Below are positions 48,646 to 58,603 of a stretch of DNA of 64,000 bases, piece by piece. The position numbers and the translations under genes were made by a program. Positions within the stretch are counted from its first letter, which is position 1. The number at the start of each line of letters is the position of its first letter. The stretch comes from Methanohalophilus profundi (GTDB lineage Archaea > Halobacteriota > Methanosarcinia > Methanosarcinales > Methanosarcinaceae). The stretch spans positions 1,646,750-1,710,749 of the forward strand of contig NZ_QBKB01000002.1 of the NCBI RefSeq assembly GCF_004137855.1, in the 5' to 3' direction. The notes under the pieces were generated by a model that saw nothing but the letters and a program-made list of their open reading frames with translations, was not told the origin of the DNA and did no database searches.

Positions 48646-48965
48646 TCTTTTTCAACAAGTGGCTGGCAGATAATCGCAGAATTGTCAGTAATATAGAGAT
48701 GAATTGCTTTATCGCCATTTAATCCGTCTTCTATGCGATTACGGAAATTCCAGTAATCGTCAGGGTCAATTTTTCCTCTTATCAATGCATTTTTGGCATT
48801 TAATTCTTTAAGTTTACTATTGATATCTTCAACAGATACCTTTGTCTCTGCCAGCACAACATACTGATTTTTAAGCAAGGGGGACTTAAATTTTTCATCA
48901 GATGTCATTAATGCCCTTTTCGAATCAATTCGGAACAAATATGTCTTATTATCTCCCTTGCTCAT
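48642..48965 (-). CDS. Conserved hypothetical protein coupled to a methyltransferase gene
   Basis: A 107-residue protein starting MSKGDNKTYLFRIDSKRALM. It has alternating strands and helices and no recognisable catalytic motif; I cannot place it in a family. Its ATG overlaps the stop codon of the preceding methyltransferase gene (ATGA), which implies translational coupling and a shared task. Confidence 0.6.
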   Translation of the reverse strand: MSKGDNKTYLFRIDSKRALMTSDEKFKSPLLKNQYVVLAETKVSVEDINSKLKELNAKNALIRGKIDPDDYWNFRNRIEDGLNGDKAIHLYITDNSAIICQPLVEKD

Positions 48966-49716
48966 TTTTCTGCAAGTTCGGGCAGAAGATCTGCCTTCAC
49001 AACAGATGGTTCAGGTTCATATGCAAATTTTTTCATTATTTCTGATTCGGGGATTTCTCCTGTCCCGATGCCACAAAGTGAATCTTCGGAAGGCAGTGTG
49101 ATTGCAGACCTATTACATTTTTTGAGATGGTTTAAGTATAATATAAGGCGATTGATTTTACCATTTAGGGACAGGTATTCCATTTCACAATCAAAGGGAA
49201 TCCTTTCTGGAGTTAACTGGGGAGGCACTTCAAAGGCGAATCCTTTAGTCCGGGATGAATAAGCATTAATCATATCTTCTATGGATGGTGTAATGCTGGA
49301 AATTAAACGCCTCTCCTCTTTTGGGGGCCTTGCAGGATCAGAAAACACGACATCGAGTTCAGGAAGTTTATGTATTATTTCGGGGTCAAGGGCGTCACCA
49401 CAGATAAATTCGACATTGTCTACTCCATATAACTGGCAGTTCTTTTTGGCATGTTCTATCTTTACAGGGTCGATTTCTATGGCATAGACTTTTTGCACTC
49501 CTTTGCAAAGAAAATGGTCTGTCCGCCGATACCACAACTTATATCCGCCAGAACGTCACATTTAAGTCTCCTGGCCCTGTACTTTGCTACAATTTCGGGA
49601 GTAGCAAAGCGCAACCCATCATGGTCAGAGCTTATCGGTTTGGTGAATTTGTCTTTGTTTTTCATTGCATTCCAATGGTTTATTGGTGCTTTTAAAGGTG
49701 TTGTTTCCTGTATCAC
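48962..49716 (-). CDS. Class I SAM-dependent methyltransferase with THUMP-like C terminus, one frameshift
   Basis: The SAM-binding motif I is ADISCGIGGQTIFFA, motif II AIEIDPVKIEHA, and motif IV DVVFSDPARPPKEER. This set matches proteins annotated as methyltransferases with a THUMP-like C-terminal domain, probably RNA-modifying. The frame breaks near 49500, where AAAGG should read AAAAGG. Adding that base joins the two parts into about 251 residues with a length divisible by three. The TATA box at 49736-49742 suits a leaderless start at 49716. Confidence 0.78.
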
Positions 49717-49735
49717 TGTTTTTGGTCCAAAGCAT

Positions 49736-50070
49736 TTATATACCTAATATGACATCATACAGCCCAAGCTGAGAATATAGTATGTAGATGATACATACTT
49801 CGCAGGTAGGCAAAAAGTGTGGAAATGTAGGATTTAACATAGACCATCAGTGGGCCAATTCAATGAAAGCCCCCATGCATGCGCGTTGTGTATGTGTGGA
49901 TGGTAGATGTGTAAATCTTTTTGTGATGATGTTGCAGTATTGCTGCTCCTATCCGCATAACGTAGAATATCCATGTTGAGCTCAAACCTTGATAGGTAGC
50001 CCAACACACTTTTTTGTTAATTCAACCTGCGTAAGCGATTGAACATAAAAAAAATTCAAGGAGAATACAA
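49736..50070 (+). promoter_or_regulatory. Promoter and long leader of the ribosomal protein operon
   Basis: A TATA box (TTTATATAC, about 49736-49744) readable on both strands predicts a plus-strand start near 49765, leaving a leader of about 300 nt before rpl3. The leader contains a perfect stem-loop, AGTATGTA (49779-49786), loop GATGA, TACATACT (49792-49799). No other gene is convincing; a 63-codon cysteine-rich frame (49788-49979) is discussed separately. The leader ends in an AAGGAG site before the GTG start. A second promoter closer to rpl3 was not seen. Confidence 0.45.
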
Positions 50071-51084
50071 GTGCCAACAATACACAGACCAAGGCGAGGT
50101 TCTCTAGCGTTCAGTCCACGCAAAAGAGCAAAGAGCCACATCCCGAGGTTCAGGTCATGGCCTGAGGCTGAAGGTGAGCCAAAATTGCAGGGATTTGCAG
50201 GTTACAAGGTCGGAATGACCCATGTAATTATGATTGATGATGCCAAAAACAGTTTGACTGAAGGCGCTGAGATTGCCGTACCTGTTACTGTTATCGAAAC
50301 ACCGCAGATCGGTGTTGCAGCAATACGCGCCTATAAGGACACTCCTTATGGAGAAAAAACAATTTCAGAGGCATGGTCAGCAAATCTGGATGGCGCCATT
50401 GGACGCAGGGTAAAGACTCCCAAAGATTACGATACGGAAAAATCACTTGAAAATATGGCTTCCATTGTGGAAGAAGGGAAAGTTTCCGAGATTCGTGTGA
50501 TCACATATACAATCCCGTCTTCAGTAAATGGGATTCCAAAGAAGAAAGCGGATATTATGGAAACTGCAATTAGCGGTTTTGATGTAAAAGCCAAGTTTGA
50601 GTATGCAAAGTACATACTTGGAAGCAAGGTTGGAATCTCTGATATCTTCTCGGAAGGCAATATCATCGATGTGGCCGCTATCACAAGAGGCTACGGTACT
50701 GAAGGGCCTGTGAAAAGATGGGGTATCCAGCTGGCAAAGAACAAACACTCTCGCCAGAGCAGTTTGCGTCAGGTAGGTACTCTTGGGCCATGGAATCCAC
50801 CACATGTAAGCTGGAGAGTTCCACAAATGGGCCAGGCCGGTTACCATCAGCGTACCGAGTATAATAAGCGTATCCTGAAAGTGTCTTCTGATGTTGATGA
50901 AGTAAATCCTGCAGGAGGCTTTGTGAACTACGGTCTTGTCGGCGGAGATTATATCCTTGTAAAGGGTACTGTCCCCGGTCCTTCCAAGAGGCTTATCAGG
51001 CTCAGGGAACCAACAAGGCCAAAGACATCCGCTGTGGGAGAGCCCCATCTTATGCATATAAACACACAGTCCAGGCAGGGGTGA
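50071..51084 (+). CDS. rpl3: Ribosomal protein L3 (uL3)
   Basis: A 337-residue archaeal/eukaryotic-type L3 starting from GTG ([20 protein letters not shown]), with an AAGGAGAATACAA spacer region before it. The [11 protein letters not shown] block and [20 protein letters not shown] (about residues 246-265), which lies near the peptidyl transferase centre, are typical. It is the first gene of the S10-type cluster. Confidence 0.97.
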   Translation: MPTIHRPRRGSLAFSPRKRAKSHIPRFRSWPEAEGEPKLQGFAGYKVGMTHVIMIDDAKNSLTEGAEIAVPVTVIETPQIGVAAIRAYKDTPYGEKTISEAWSANLDGAIGRRVKTPKDYDTEKSLENMASIVEEGKVSEIRVITYTIPSSVNGIPKKKADIMETAISGFDVKAKFEYAKYILGSKVGISDIFSEGNIIDVAAITRGYGTEGPVKRWGIQLAKNKHSRQSSLRQVGTLGPWNPPHVSWRVPQMGQAGYHQRTEYNKRILKVSSDVDEVNPAGGFVNYGLVGGDYILVKGTVPGPSKRLIRLREPTRPKTSAVGEPHLMHINTQSRQG

Positions 51085-51089
51085 GATGA

Positions 51090-51851
51090 ATGGTCACAGC
51101 AAATATTCTTGATATTTCAGGTAATTCCAAAGGTGAAATAACCTTGCCCGATGTTTTCGAAGAGATTTACAGGCCGGATCTTATCAAAAGGGCCGTGCTC
51201 TCTTCCCAGTCTAAAAGGTACCAGCCCTATGGTCCCAAGATGTATGCCGGAATGGAAACATCTGCAGTCTCCTGGGGGTCCGGGAGAGGTGTTGCTCAGA
51301 TCCCAAGGCTTGTCAACGGAAGCAGGGTTGCAAGAGTTCCCCAGGCAGTAGGCGGAAGGCGTACCCATCCACCAAAACCTGAAGCTGACAGGACAGAGAA
51401 GGTTAACAAAAAAGAGAAACGTCTTGCAGTTCGCTCTGCAATAGCAGCTACAATTAATGCAGAACTCGTGAAAGGACGAGGTCATGTATGTGACGCTACC
51501 CTGCCTCTTGTAGCAGAAGATGCCCTGCAGGATGTTGAGAAAACAGTAGAAGTTATTAAATTCCTCGAAGCAGCAGGTGCTTATGATGATGTCCTGCGTG
51601 CCAAAAACAGCCGTTCCGTCAGGGCCGGTAAGGGTAAGATGAGAGGAAGGAAATACAAAAACAAAAAGAGTGTTCTGATCGTTGCCGGTTCAGAGAGTCC
51701 AATATTCCGCTCGGCACGTAATCTGCCAGGTGTGGATGTTACAACAGTAGATTCACTTTATACTGAATTACTTGCACCCGGTGCAAAGGCAGGACGTCTG
51801 ACGGTATGGACAGAATCCGCAATATCCAGTCTGGAGGACATGTTCATATGA
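51090..51851 (+). CDS. rpl4: Ribosomal protein L4 (uL4)
   Basis: A 253-residue archaeal L4 beginning [20 protein letters not shown]. The basic loop around [20 protein letters not shown] (about 70-90) reaches into the exit tunnel. In bacteria L4 represses its own operon through the S10 leader; no such control is proven here, but the long leader upstream of rpl3 makes the question worthwhile. Its stop overlaps the L23 start (ATGA). Confidence 0.97.
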   Translation: MVTANILDISGNSKGEITLPDVFEEIYRPDLIKRAVLSSQSKRYQPYGPKMYAGMETSAVSWGSGRGVAQIPRLVNGSRVARVPQAVGGRRTHPPKPEADRTEKVNKKEKRLAVRSAIAATINAELVKGRGHVCDATLPLVAEDALQDVEKTVEVIKFLEAAGAYDDVLRAKNSRSVRAGKGKMRGRKYKNKKSVLIVAGSESPIFRSARNLPGVDVTTVDSLYTELLAPGAKAGRLTVWTESAISSLEDMFI

Positions 51852-52096
51852 GCGCTATTAAATTCCCGTTCATCACCGAAAAAGCTATGACGCATATGGA
51901 GGATAACAAACTTCAGTTTGTTGTCGATACCCGTGCCAACAAGAGCCAGATCAAGGAAGATGTGATAAAGATCTACGGTTTCCCCGTAAAGTCCGTTTGC
52001 ACAACGACAACGATGAAGGGAGAAAAAAAGGCTCTTGTCACATTTGATGAAGTAGATGCAGCACACGAGATTGCTACACGTATTGGTTTGATGTGA
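51848..52096 (+). CDS. rpl23: Ribosomal protein L23 (uL23)
   Basis: An 82-residue L23 beginning [20 protein letters not shown]. It sits at the tunnel exit and docks SRP and the translocon. ATG 51848 overlaps the L4 stop as ATGA; an in-frame upstream start would lie deep inside rpl4 and is rejected. Confidence 0.96.
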   Translation: MSAIKFPFITEKAMTHMEDNKLQFVVDTRANKSQIKEDVIKIYGFPVKSVCTTTTMKGEKKALVTFDEVDAAHEIATRIGLM

Positions 52097-52107
52097 GGTG
52101 TTGATTT

Positions 52108-52821
52108 ATGGCAAGACGAATTATATCACAGAATAGGGGTCGTGGAACACCTACATACAGGGCACCTTCACATCGTTATAAAGCTGCTCTTAAGCATCCT
52201 TCAGTTGAAGAAGGCAGCACAATTTTTGCCGATGTGGTGGAAATTGTCCATGATCCAGCAAGATCCGCCCCTATAGCAAGGGTTTCCTTTGAAAGTGGCG
52301 AAGAACGTTTAATTCTCGTTCCGGAAAGTATCGGTATAGGGGATCGCATTGAATGCGGTATCTCTGCAGAGATCAAACAGGGTAACATCCTCCCGCTGGC
52401 TGAGATCCCGGAAGGTGTACCACTCTGCAACATAGAATCCAAACCAAACGATGGTGGAGCTTTTGCTCGTTCATCCGGTGCCTATGCTACCCTTGTGGGT
52501 CATGAAAGGAATAGGACAGTTGTCCAGCTTCCTTCAGGTGAAATGAAATGGCTGAATCCAAAATGCAGGGCCTCTATTGGGGTTGTTGCTGGTGGCGGAC
52601 GTGCCGAGAAACCATTCCTGAAGGCCGGTAAGAAGTATCACAAGTTAAGATCCAGGGCAGCCAAGTATCCGAGAGTTTCCGGTATTGCAATGAATGTTAT
52701 TGACCACCCATTCGGTGGAGGTAACAGGCAACATCCAGGCAAACCAACTACCGTAGGCAGGAACGCCCCACCTGGCAGGAAGGTAGGACAGATTGCAGCC
52801 CGGAGGACCGGAAAGCGTTAA
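52108..52821 (+). CDS. rpl2: Ribosomal protein L2 (uL2)
   Basis: A 237-residue archaeal L2. The C-terminal block [19 protein letters not shown] holds the conserved histidine region (HPFGGG) that lies near the peptidyl transferase centre. The start [20 protein letters not shown] is standard, with an AGGTG site. Confidence 0.97.
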   Translation: MARRIISQNRGRGTPTYRAPSHRYKAALKHPSVEEGSTIFADVVEIVHDPARSAPIARVSFESGEERLILVPESIGIGDRIECGISAEIKQGNILPLAEIPEGVPLCNIESKPNDGGAFARSSGAYATLVGHERNRTVVQLPSGEMKWLNPKCRASIGVVAGGGRAEKPFLKAGKKYHKLRSRAAKYPRVSGIAMNVIDHPFGGGNRQHPGKPTTVGRNAPPGRKVGQIAARRTGKR

Positions 52822-52834
52822 ATGAGGTGTATAT

Positions 52835-53248
52835 ATGGCTAAAAAATCTTCATCAAGGTTACCAAAGAGGAAAGGAGAATATACCTATCGGGGCAAATCT
52901 GTGGATGAGCTCAAGGAATTGAGTATTGAGCAATTCGCCGAACTTCTTCCCGCAAGGGAAAGGAGGACCATTCGCCGTGGGCTTCCCGATGGGCATAAAA
53001 AAGTTCTGGAGAAATTCAGGGCTGGAAAGGATAGTGTGCGAACCCACCACAGGTCAATGATAATTTTCCCTGAAATGGTAGGTAAGCAAATTGCAGTTTA
53101 CAACGGTAAAGAATTCGTAAGTGTAGATGTACAGCCTGAGATGGTAGGTCACAGGTTTGGAGAATTCGCACAGACAAGAGGCAGAGTTTCCCACGGAAGC
53201 GCTGGTGTTGGTGCAACCCGTTCCAGTAAATTCGTACCACTTAAGTAA
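52835..53248 (+). CDS. rps19: Ribosomal protein S19 (uS19)
   Basis: A 137-residue archaeal S19, beginning [20 protein letters not shown]. It binds 16S rRNA in the head. The conserved segment [20 protein letters not shown] (about 69-88) and [10 protein letters not shown] are visible. The archaeal form has a longer N terminus than the bacterial one. Confidence 0.97.
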   Translation: MAKKSSSRLPKRKGEYTYRGKSVDELKELSIEQFAELLPARERRTIRRGLPDGHKKVLEKFRAGKDSVRTHHRSMIIFPEMVGKQIAVYNGKEFVSVDVQPEMVGHRFGEFAQTRGRVSHGSAGVGATRSSKFVPLK

Positions 53249-53259
53249 GGTGATTGTTA

Positions 53260-53715
53260 ATGGCAAGAATTGATTATTCAACGGAACTTGAGCCAGCAAC
53301 AAGTGCCAGAGCTATGGGTTCAGAGTTACATATCTCTCCCAAGAAATCACGTGAACTCTGTCGCGAGCTTAAAGGAATGCGTACTACATCTGCAAAGAAT
53401 TATCTTGGAGAGGTAATTGATTTCAAAAGGGCTGTACCATTCAGGAGGCACAATGACAGTCTTGGGCACAAGAAAGGTCCAATGGCAGCAGGTCGTTATC
53501 CTGTAAAAGTGGCTGCAGAAGTTCTCAAACTTTTAGAGAATGCTGAAAGCAATGCGGAATACAAGGGTCTTGATCCTTCTCACATGTACATAAACCATGT
53601 TTCTACAAAGAAAGGCAGGGTTATCCATGGAATGCGTCCCAGGGCTCGTGGAAGGGCTACCCCCAAGAATACGGAAACTGTAAATATCGAAATTATTCTG
53701 AGCGAGGTGCGCTAA
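53260..53715 (+). CDS. rpl22: Ribosomal protein L22 (uL22)
   Basis: A 151-residue archaeal L22 beginning [20 protein letters not shown]. The beta-hairpin part [20 protein letters not shown] lines the tunnel. An in-frame TTG 6 bp upstream is not needed, since ATG 53260 matches the family start and has an AAGGTG site. Confidence 0.96.
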   Translation: MARIDYSTELEPATSARAMGSELHISPKKSRELCRELKGMRTTSAKNYLGEVIDFKRAVPFRRHNDSLGHKKGPMAAGRYPVKVAAEVLKLLENAESNAEYKGLDPSHMYINHVSTKKGRVIHGMRPRARGRATPKNTETVNIEIILSEVR

Positions 53716-53716
53716 A

Positions 53717-54660
53717 ATGGCAGTAGAGAAGAAATTTGTTGAGGACGGCTATGTGAAAGCCTCACTTGACGAATATTTCGCAAACCAGCTGAGTCGGGCC
53801 GGTTATGGCGGCATGGAGATCAATCGAACCCCTATGGGGACACAGATTGTTGTTTATTCCGAAAAACCCGGTATGGTTATAGGTAAGGCCGGAAAGGTCA
53901 TCCGCCGGCTCACAAGAGATGTCGGGCGCCTTTATAATCTTGATAACCCTCAGATTGATGCACAGGAAGTAAAGAGGCCAGAACTGAATGCCCAGATGAT
54001 GGCAACACGGCTTGCTTCTTCCATTGAACGTGGCTGGTATTTCAGGAAAGCAGGTCACAATGCAATGCGTGCCATTATGAATTCCGGTGCTCTTGGGTGT
54101 GAAATAATCCTCTCCGGGAAGGTTACAGGTGCAAGGTCAAGGGTCGAGAAAATGGTAAATGGCTATATCAAACATGCAGGAAAACCTGTTGATGATATTG
54201 TGGACGAAGGGTTCGCAGTAGCCGTTAAAAAACTCGGTACAATTGGCTGTAAAGTGAGAATTATCCATCCGGGTGTTGTGTTGCCAGATTCCTACCACCT
54301 GAAAGAGGTTGTGGAAGAGGCAGTTGCAGAAGTTGCTCCTGAAGAAGCTGAAAGTGCGGGCGTGAAGAACTTGTGGAAGCAGAAGCAACCGGTGAAGTTG
54401 CAGAAGCTGAGGATGTTGAATCCACAGAAGAAGCAACAGAAGCAAAAGCTGCTGAAGAAGTACCTGAGGCAGAACCGGAAGTTAAAGCAGAATCTGAAGA
54501 AGTTGAATCAACCGAAGGCTCCGAAGAAAATGTTCCACAACCAGAAGATGAACAACTCCCAGGTGAGCAGCGCAGGCTTGTTGAAGGTGTATGGCAGCAC
54601 AAGCATGAAGAACATGATTACTGGCATCCCATGGCACGTGTCCATAGGGGGGATAACTGA
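53717..54660 (+). CDS. rps3: Ribosomal protein S3 (uS3) with acidic C-terminal extension, one frameshift
   Basis: An archaeal S3 with a KH domain ([19 protein letters not shown], about residues 50-68) and a C-terminal domain ending near PDSYHLKEV (about 200). The frame as written slips near 54356-54362 into a Lys-rich nonsense tail. Adding one base restores an acidic Glu/Ala-rich extension (about 205-285) and a conserved-looking end, [20 protein letters not shown], with the stop TGA at 54658-54660 overlapping the L29 start. Corrected length is about 314 residues. The overlap with the next start is strong evidence that the correction is right. Confidence 0.93.
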
Positions 54661-54863
54661 TGGCAATCCTTCGTGTAAAGGAAATCAGGGATATGTCTCC
54701 CAATGAAAAAGTGGATGAACTTGAAAAACTCATGAATGAGCTTATCAAGGAACGTGCCCTTTCCTCTGCAGGTGGCGCGCCTGAAAATCCCGGTCGTATT
54801 AAGGAACTCAGAAGGACGATTGCGAGAATAAAAACCATCCAGAGGGAAATGAAGGAGATATAA
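54660..54863 (+). CDS. rpl29: Ribosomal protein L29 (uL29)
   Basis: A 67-residue L29, two antiparallel helices near the tunnel exit. It begins [20 protein letters not shown], and the [20 protein letters not shown] part is conserved. Its ATG overlaps the S3 stop in the corrected frame (TGATG). Confidence 0.95.
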   Translation: MAILRVKEIRDMSPNEKVDELEKLMNELIKERALSSAGGAPENPGRIKELRRTIARIKTIQREMKEI

Positions 54864-54864
54864 A

Positions 54865-55173
54865 TTGGATATATCACCCCAAAACCTGATCTATCACGAA
54901 TTGATAGGACTGATGGTTGAGGTGGTTGAGTCTACCAATAAATATCTTGCAGGCATTAATGGGAAAGTAGTTGATGAGACACGGAACATGTTGGTAATCG
55001 AGGTAGAAGATATGTACGAAAAACAAGTACCAAAAAAAGGTTCCACATTTGTGTTTCATCTTCCAGTTGGTTCTGGATGTTCCCCGGCCACATCAGTAGA
55101 GGTCGGGGGCACCCTCTTGCTCTCACAACCCGAAAACAGGACCAAGAATATCAGGAAATTACGCATGAGGTAA
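54865..55173 (+). CDS. rnp1: RNase P protein component 1 (Rpp29/Pop4)
   Basis: A 102-residue protein starting from TTG. It has an Sm-like barrel with [20 protein letters not shown] and the strand TRNMLVIEV, matching archaeal Rpp29. It assists RNase P RNA in trimming tRNA 5' ends. Its place between L29 and S17 is usual in Euryarchaeota. The gene follows rpl29 after one base, consistent with translational coupling. Confidence 0.92.
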   Translation: MDISPQNLIYHELIGLMVEVVESTNKYLAGINGKVVDETRNMLVIEVEDMYEKQVPKKGSTFVFHLPVGSGCSPATSVEVGGTLLLSQPENRTKNIRKLRMR

Positions 55174-55178
55174 TAATC

Positions 55179-55508
55179 ATGGCACGAAACATTGGATTGG
55201 ATGTTCCTGAGCCTTCCGAAGAATGTGACGACGTAAATTGTCCTTTCCATGGCACTCTTCCCGTAAGGGGACAGGTGTTGTCTGGAAAGGTAGTCAGTGA
55301 CAGTATGGACAGGACAGTTGTAATCCAGCGAAAATATGATAAATTCATCAATAAGTACCAGAGGTACGAGAAACGTCAGTCAAAGATACATGCTCATAAT
55401 CCTCCTTGCATTGATGCAAAGGAAGGGGACATTGTAACAATAGCAGAATGCCGTCCCCTGAGCAAGACCAAAGCTTATGTAGTTGTTAAGGCGGAGGCAC
55501 AGGTATGA
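55179..55508 (+). CDS. rps17: Ribosomal protein S17 (uS17)
   Basis: A 109-residue archaeal S17 starting [20 protein letters not shown]. The archaeal N-terminal part carries [10 protein letters not shown], and the OB fold has [23 protein letters not shown] 55179 matches the family start; a longer in-frame reading would overlap rnp1 heavily. Confidence 0.96.
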   Translation: MARNIGLDVPEPSEECDDVNCPFHGTLPVRGQVLSGKVVSDSMDRTVVIQRKYDKFINKYQRYEKRQSKIHAHNPPCIDAKEGDIVTIAECRPLSKTKAYVVVKAEAQV

Positions 55509-55903
55509 AAGGAATGCGTTCCAGTGTTCCCAAATGCCTTAATGCCGGTGCACGTATCGACTGTGTCGACAATACCGGTGCAAGGACTGTGGAAATTATT
55601 TCTGTCAAGAAATACCGTGGTGTGAAAAACCGTCAGCCAAAAGCAGGTCTAGGCGATATGTGTGTTGTCTCTGTCAAGAAAGGAACTCCTGAAATGAGAA
55701 GACAGATCCTCCACGCAGTAGTTGTCAGGCAGAAAAAAGAATTCCGCAGGCCGGATGGAACCCGGGTTAGCTTTGAGGATAACGCAGTGGTAATTACAGA
55801 TCCCACCGGTTTCCCCAAAGGAACAGACATTAAGGGTCCTATTGCCAGGGAAGTCGCAGAACGTTTCCCCAAGATAGGGACTACAGCATCAATGATTGTG
55901 TGA
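55505..55903 (+). CDS. rpl14: Ribosomal protein L14 (uL14)
   Basis: A 132-residue archaeal L14. [20 protein letters not shown] (residues about 20-39) and [16 protein letters not shown] are conserved. It forms an intersubunit bridge at the ribosomal GTPase side. Its ATG overlaps the S17 stop (ATGA). Confidence 0.97.
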   Translation: MKGMRSSVPKCLNAGARIDCVDNTGARTVEIISVKKYRGVKNRQPKAGLGDMCVVSVKKGTPEMRRQILHAVVVRQKKEFRRPDGTRVSFEDNAVVITDPTGFPKGTDIKGPIAREVAERFPKIGTTASMIV

Positions 55904-55913
55904 GGTAATCAAT

Positions 55914-56267
55914 ATGGTGTCAAAACAGCCAAGAAAACAGAGAAAGGCACGTGGCACTGCCCCTCTCCACGTCAAACAAAAATACATGAAGGCTCCTCTT
56001 TCCAAGGACCTGCGTTCCAAGTATGGACGCAACGCAACTGTAGCGGTAGGCGATACCGTGCAGGTAATGCGTGGTGACCATGCAGGAACAAAAGGATTGG
56101 TAGAAGGTGCTTCTCTAAAAAGTGGAATGATTGTGATGGAGGGTGTCTACGTCACCAAGGCAGATGGGACTGAAGTGCCCAGGCCACTTTATCCTTCAAA
56201 TGTAATGATTACATCACTGGATTTGAAAGATAAGCAGAGAGAATCAAGATTACTAAAGAGCAGGTGA
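55914..56267 (+). CDS. rpl24: Ribosomal protein L24 (uL24)
   Basis: A 117-residue archaeal L24 beginning [20 protein letters not shown]. The KOW motif is [20 protein letters not shown] (about 45-64). An in-frame extension from 55896 overlaps the L14 end and is rejected; ATG 55914 follows a GAGGT site. Confidence 0.96.
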   Translation: MVSKQPRKQRKARGTAPLHVKQKYMKAPLSKDLRSKYGRNATVAVGDTVQVMRGDHAGTKGLVEGASLKSGMIVMEGVYVTKADGTEVPRPLYPSNVMITSLDLKDKQRESRLLKSR

Positions 56268-56271
56268 TAGT

Positions 56272-56982
56272 GTGGGCAAACATCAAAAGAGAATATCTGT
56301 CCCGAAGAGCTGGCAGATATCCAAGAAATCTAGAAAATGGATAACCTCTACCAGGCCAGGCCCTCACAGCAAAGACCAGAGCGTACCTCTTGCCGTAGTG
56401 CTGCGTGATATGCTGGGCATAGTGGATAACAGGGCAGAGGCAAAAAGAGTCCTTTCCGAAGGGAAAGTTCTGGTTGACGGTGTAGTAAGGAAAGATGTTC
56501 GTTTCCCCGTAGGGATAATGGATATTATTACCATACCTTCCGATAACACTTCATACAGGGTTTTGCTTGATAGAATGGGAAGGCTTTCCCTCCAGAAAAT
56601 GGAAGGTGTTGAGGAAAAGAAACTTTGCAGGATTGACGGAAAGACCTGCATAAAAGGTGGCAAGTTACAGCTTAATCTGGACGACGGGTCCAATGTGCTT
56701 GGATCAAACGATTACAACAGGAAGGATTCTGTAGTGATGTCCATTCCTGGTAAAGAGATCCTCAAGCACATCGAATACAAAGAAGGCAATCTTGCCCTTA
56801 TTGTAGGCGGTAGCCACACCGGAGAGGTCGGGAAGATCGCTGAGATAAACACCGTTCTCAGTTCCAAGAGGAATACGGTCTCCATTTCAGGAGAAACCGA
56901 TTTTGAAACAATTGAGGATTATGTTTTTGTAATTGGCGAAAACGAACCTGAAATTACAATGGGTGGTGAGCTGATTGACTAA
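56272..56982 (+). CDS. rps4e: Ribosomal protein S4e (eS4)
   Basis: A 236-residue archaeal/eukaryotic S4e starting from GTG ([20 protein letters not shown]). It contains an S4-type RNA-binding segment ([20 protein letters not shown], about 43-62) and a KOW motif near [14 protein letters not shown]. The end overlaps the L5 start. Confidence 0.96.
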   Translation: MGKHQKRISVPKSWQISKKSRKWITSTRPGPHSKDQSVPLAVVLRDMLGIVDNRAEAKRVLSEGKVLVDGVVRKDVRFPVGIMDIITIPSDNTSYRVLLDRMGRLSLQKMEGVEEKKLCRIDGKTCIKGGKLQLNLDDGSNVLGSNDYNRKDSVVMSIPGKEILKHIEYKEGNLALIVGGSHTGEVGKIAEINTVLSSKRNTVSISGETDFETIEDYVFVIGENEPEITMGGELID

Positions 56983-57484
56983 TCCCATGAAAAATCCCAG
57001 AGTTGACAAAGTAGTTGTCCATATGGGTGTAGGAGAGAGTGGTCAGCATCTTGTGGATGCAGAAGGAATATTGTCAACTATTACCGGACAGGGAGTTGTC
57101 AGATGTTATTCCAGAAGAACCATGCCTTCCTTTGGTATCAAAAAGCATGAACCAATAGGATGTAAAGTAACCCTCAGGGGAAAGAATGCAGAAGATTTTC
57201 TTTCAACGTCGATTGACATTATTGAGAAAAAACTTTCTGCTTCCCAGTTTGATAATGATGGAAACGTGGCTTTCGGAATCGAGGAGCACACTGATTTCCC
57301 TGGAATGAGATACGATCCGAATATCGGTATCTTTGGAATGGACATAAATGTCATAGTTAACCGTCCAGGTTACAGGGTCAAGAAAAGGCGTGCTTCAAAA
57401 CATAAAATCTCCAGTTCACATAAAATAACAAAGGATGATTCAATTTCATTCTTCAAGGAGAAATATGCGGTGGAGGTCGTATAA
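56975..57484 (+). CDS. rpl5: Ribosomal protein L5 (uL5)
   Basis: A 169-residue archaeal L5 reading [20 protein letters not shown] after a TTG start that overlaps the S4e stop. ATG 56987 (MKNPRVDK) is a possible alternative start. L5 contacts 5S rRNA and the P-site t[23 protein letters not shown] is a conserved block. Confidence 0.95.
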   Translation: MTNPMKNPRVDKVVVHMGVGESGQHLVDAEGILSTITGQGVVRCYSRRTMPSFGIKKHEPIGCKVTLRGKNAEDFLSTSIDIIEKKLSASQFDNDGNVAFGIEEHTDFPGMRYDPNIGIFGMDINVIVNRPGYRVKKRRASKHKISSSHKITKDDSISFFKEKYAVEVV

Positions 57485-57636
57485 TGGTACAAACCAAGAA
57501 AAGTTTTGGACGTGGTGCCAGCGAGTGCAGAAGATGTGGTCGTAAGCAGGGATTGATCCGTAAATACGGCATCTACCTTTGCAGGCAGTGTTTCAGGGAA
57601 GTAGCCCATGAAATGGGTTTTGAAAAATATACATGA
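57484..57636 (+). CDS. rps14: Ribosomal protein S14 (uS14), zinc-binding
   Basis: A 50-residue protein, [20 protein letters not shown] onwards. Cysteines in ECRRCGR and LCRQCF give the CxxC-x14-CxxC zinc ribbon of type-Z S14. Length and sequence fit the archaeal family exactly. The ATG overlaps the L5 stop (TAATG), and the stop TGA is at 57634-57636. Confidence 0.96.
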   Translation: MVQTKKSFGRGASECRRCGRKQGLIRKYGIYLCRQCFREVAHEMGFEKYT

Positions 57637-57647
57637 GGTGATTGATT

Positions 57648-58040
57648 ATGGTATTATTAGATCCTCTTGCAGATGCTCTGTCGGTAATTAAGAATGCAGA
57701 ATCCGTAGGTAAACAGGAATGTACCGTCAAACCTGCATCAAAACTGATTGGCAACGTCCTGAAAGTAATGAAAGAGTCCGGATATATCGGTGAATTTGAA
57801 TTTGAAGATGACGGCAAAGCTGGTCTCTATAAGGTTGAACTTGCCGGAAGGATAAACAAATGTGGTGCTATCAAACCCAGACATTCAGTAGGTGCTGATA
57901 ACCTCGAAAAATGGGAAAAGCAATTCCTTCCTGCAAGAAACTTCGGTACATTAATCCTCACGACTCCTGCTGGTGTAATCTCCCAGTACCAGGCACGTGA
58001 GCAAAATGTCGGAGGTCAGCTCCTTTCGTTTGTCTACTGA
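57648..58040 (+). CDS. rps8: Ribosomal protein S8 (uS8)
   Basis: A 130-residue S8 starting [20 protein letters not shown]. The C-terminal block [20 protein letters not shown] is conserved and binds helix 21 of 16S rRNA. In bacteria S8 represses the spc operon. An AGGTGATTG site lies before ATG 57648. Confidence 0.97.
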   Translation: MVLLDPLADALSVIKNAESVGKQECTVKPASKLIGNVLKVMKESGYIGEFEFEDDGKAGLYKVELAGRINKCGAIKPRHSVGADNLEKWEKQFLPARNFGTLILTTPAGVISQYQAREQNVGGQLLSFVY

Positions 58041-58058
58041 AGATAAGGGGAAGTTGAT

Positions 58059-58589
58059 ATGGTTAAAGAAACGAAAAAGGCAATCCCAATCCCTGAAGGT
58101 GTGACAGTTTCTTATGAAAATAAGGTGTTCACCGCCTCAGGAGAAAAAGGAACCAATACAAAGCGTCTCTGGTATCCCGGGATCACTATTACCGTTGATG
58201 AATCTGAAGTAACTGTGGATTGTCAGTCCGTAAGGAAAAGGCAAAAAGCAATGGTCGGAACCTATGCTTCTCACATAAGCAATCTTATGGATGGTGTTGT
58301 CAATGGTTTTGAGTATAAGATGAAAGTCGTTTACTCTCACTTTCCAATGCAGCTTAAAGTGGAAGGAGATAAATTGCTTATCAATAATTTCCTTGGTGAG
58401 AAAAGAGCAAGGGTTTCCAAGATAATTGGTGAAACCAAAGTCAAAACCAGCTCTGATGAAGTGACGATTACTGGCATCAACAGGGAAGATGTAGGACAAA
58501 CTGCTTCCAATATGGAACAGATTACCCGCATCAAAGCTTTTGATCCCCGTGTATTCCAGGACGGATTATATCTTATTGAGAAGAGTTGA
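58059..58589 (+). CDS. rpl6: Ribosomal protein L6 (uL6)
   Basis: A 176-residue archaeal L6 with two related alpha/beta domains. [20 protein letters not shown] (about 109-128) is the conserved archaeal segment. L6 lies near the sarcin-ricin loop and the factor-binding site. Confidence 0.96.
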   Translation: MVKETKKAIPIPEGVTVSYENKVFTASGEKGTNTKRLWYPGITITVDESEVTVDCQSVRKRQKAMVGTYASHISNLMDGVVNGFEYKMKVVYSHFPMQLKVEGDKLLINNFLGEKRARVSKIIGETKVKTSSDEVTITGINREDVGQTASNMEQITRIKAFDPRVFQDGLYLIEKS

Positions 58590-58603
58590 GATAGGTGGTC
58601 TTA

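Noticed and set aside
49917-49965. A possible second box C/D RNA in the rpl3 leader (GTGATGA present)
   Set aside because: No CTGA box follows within the needed distance and no terminal stem forms.
54261-54602. A Ser-rich 113-codon frame on the minus strand opposite rpsC
   Set aside because: It is the mirror image of the repetitive Glu/Ala codons of the S3 tail; low-complexity composition explains its length.
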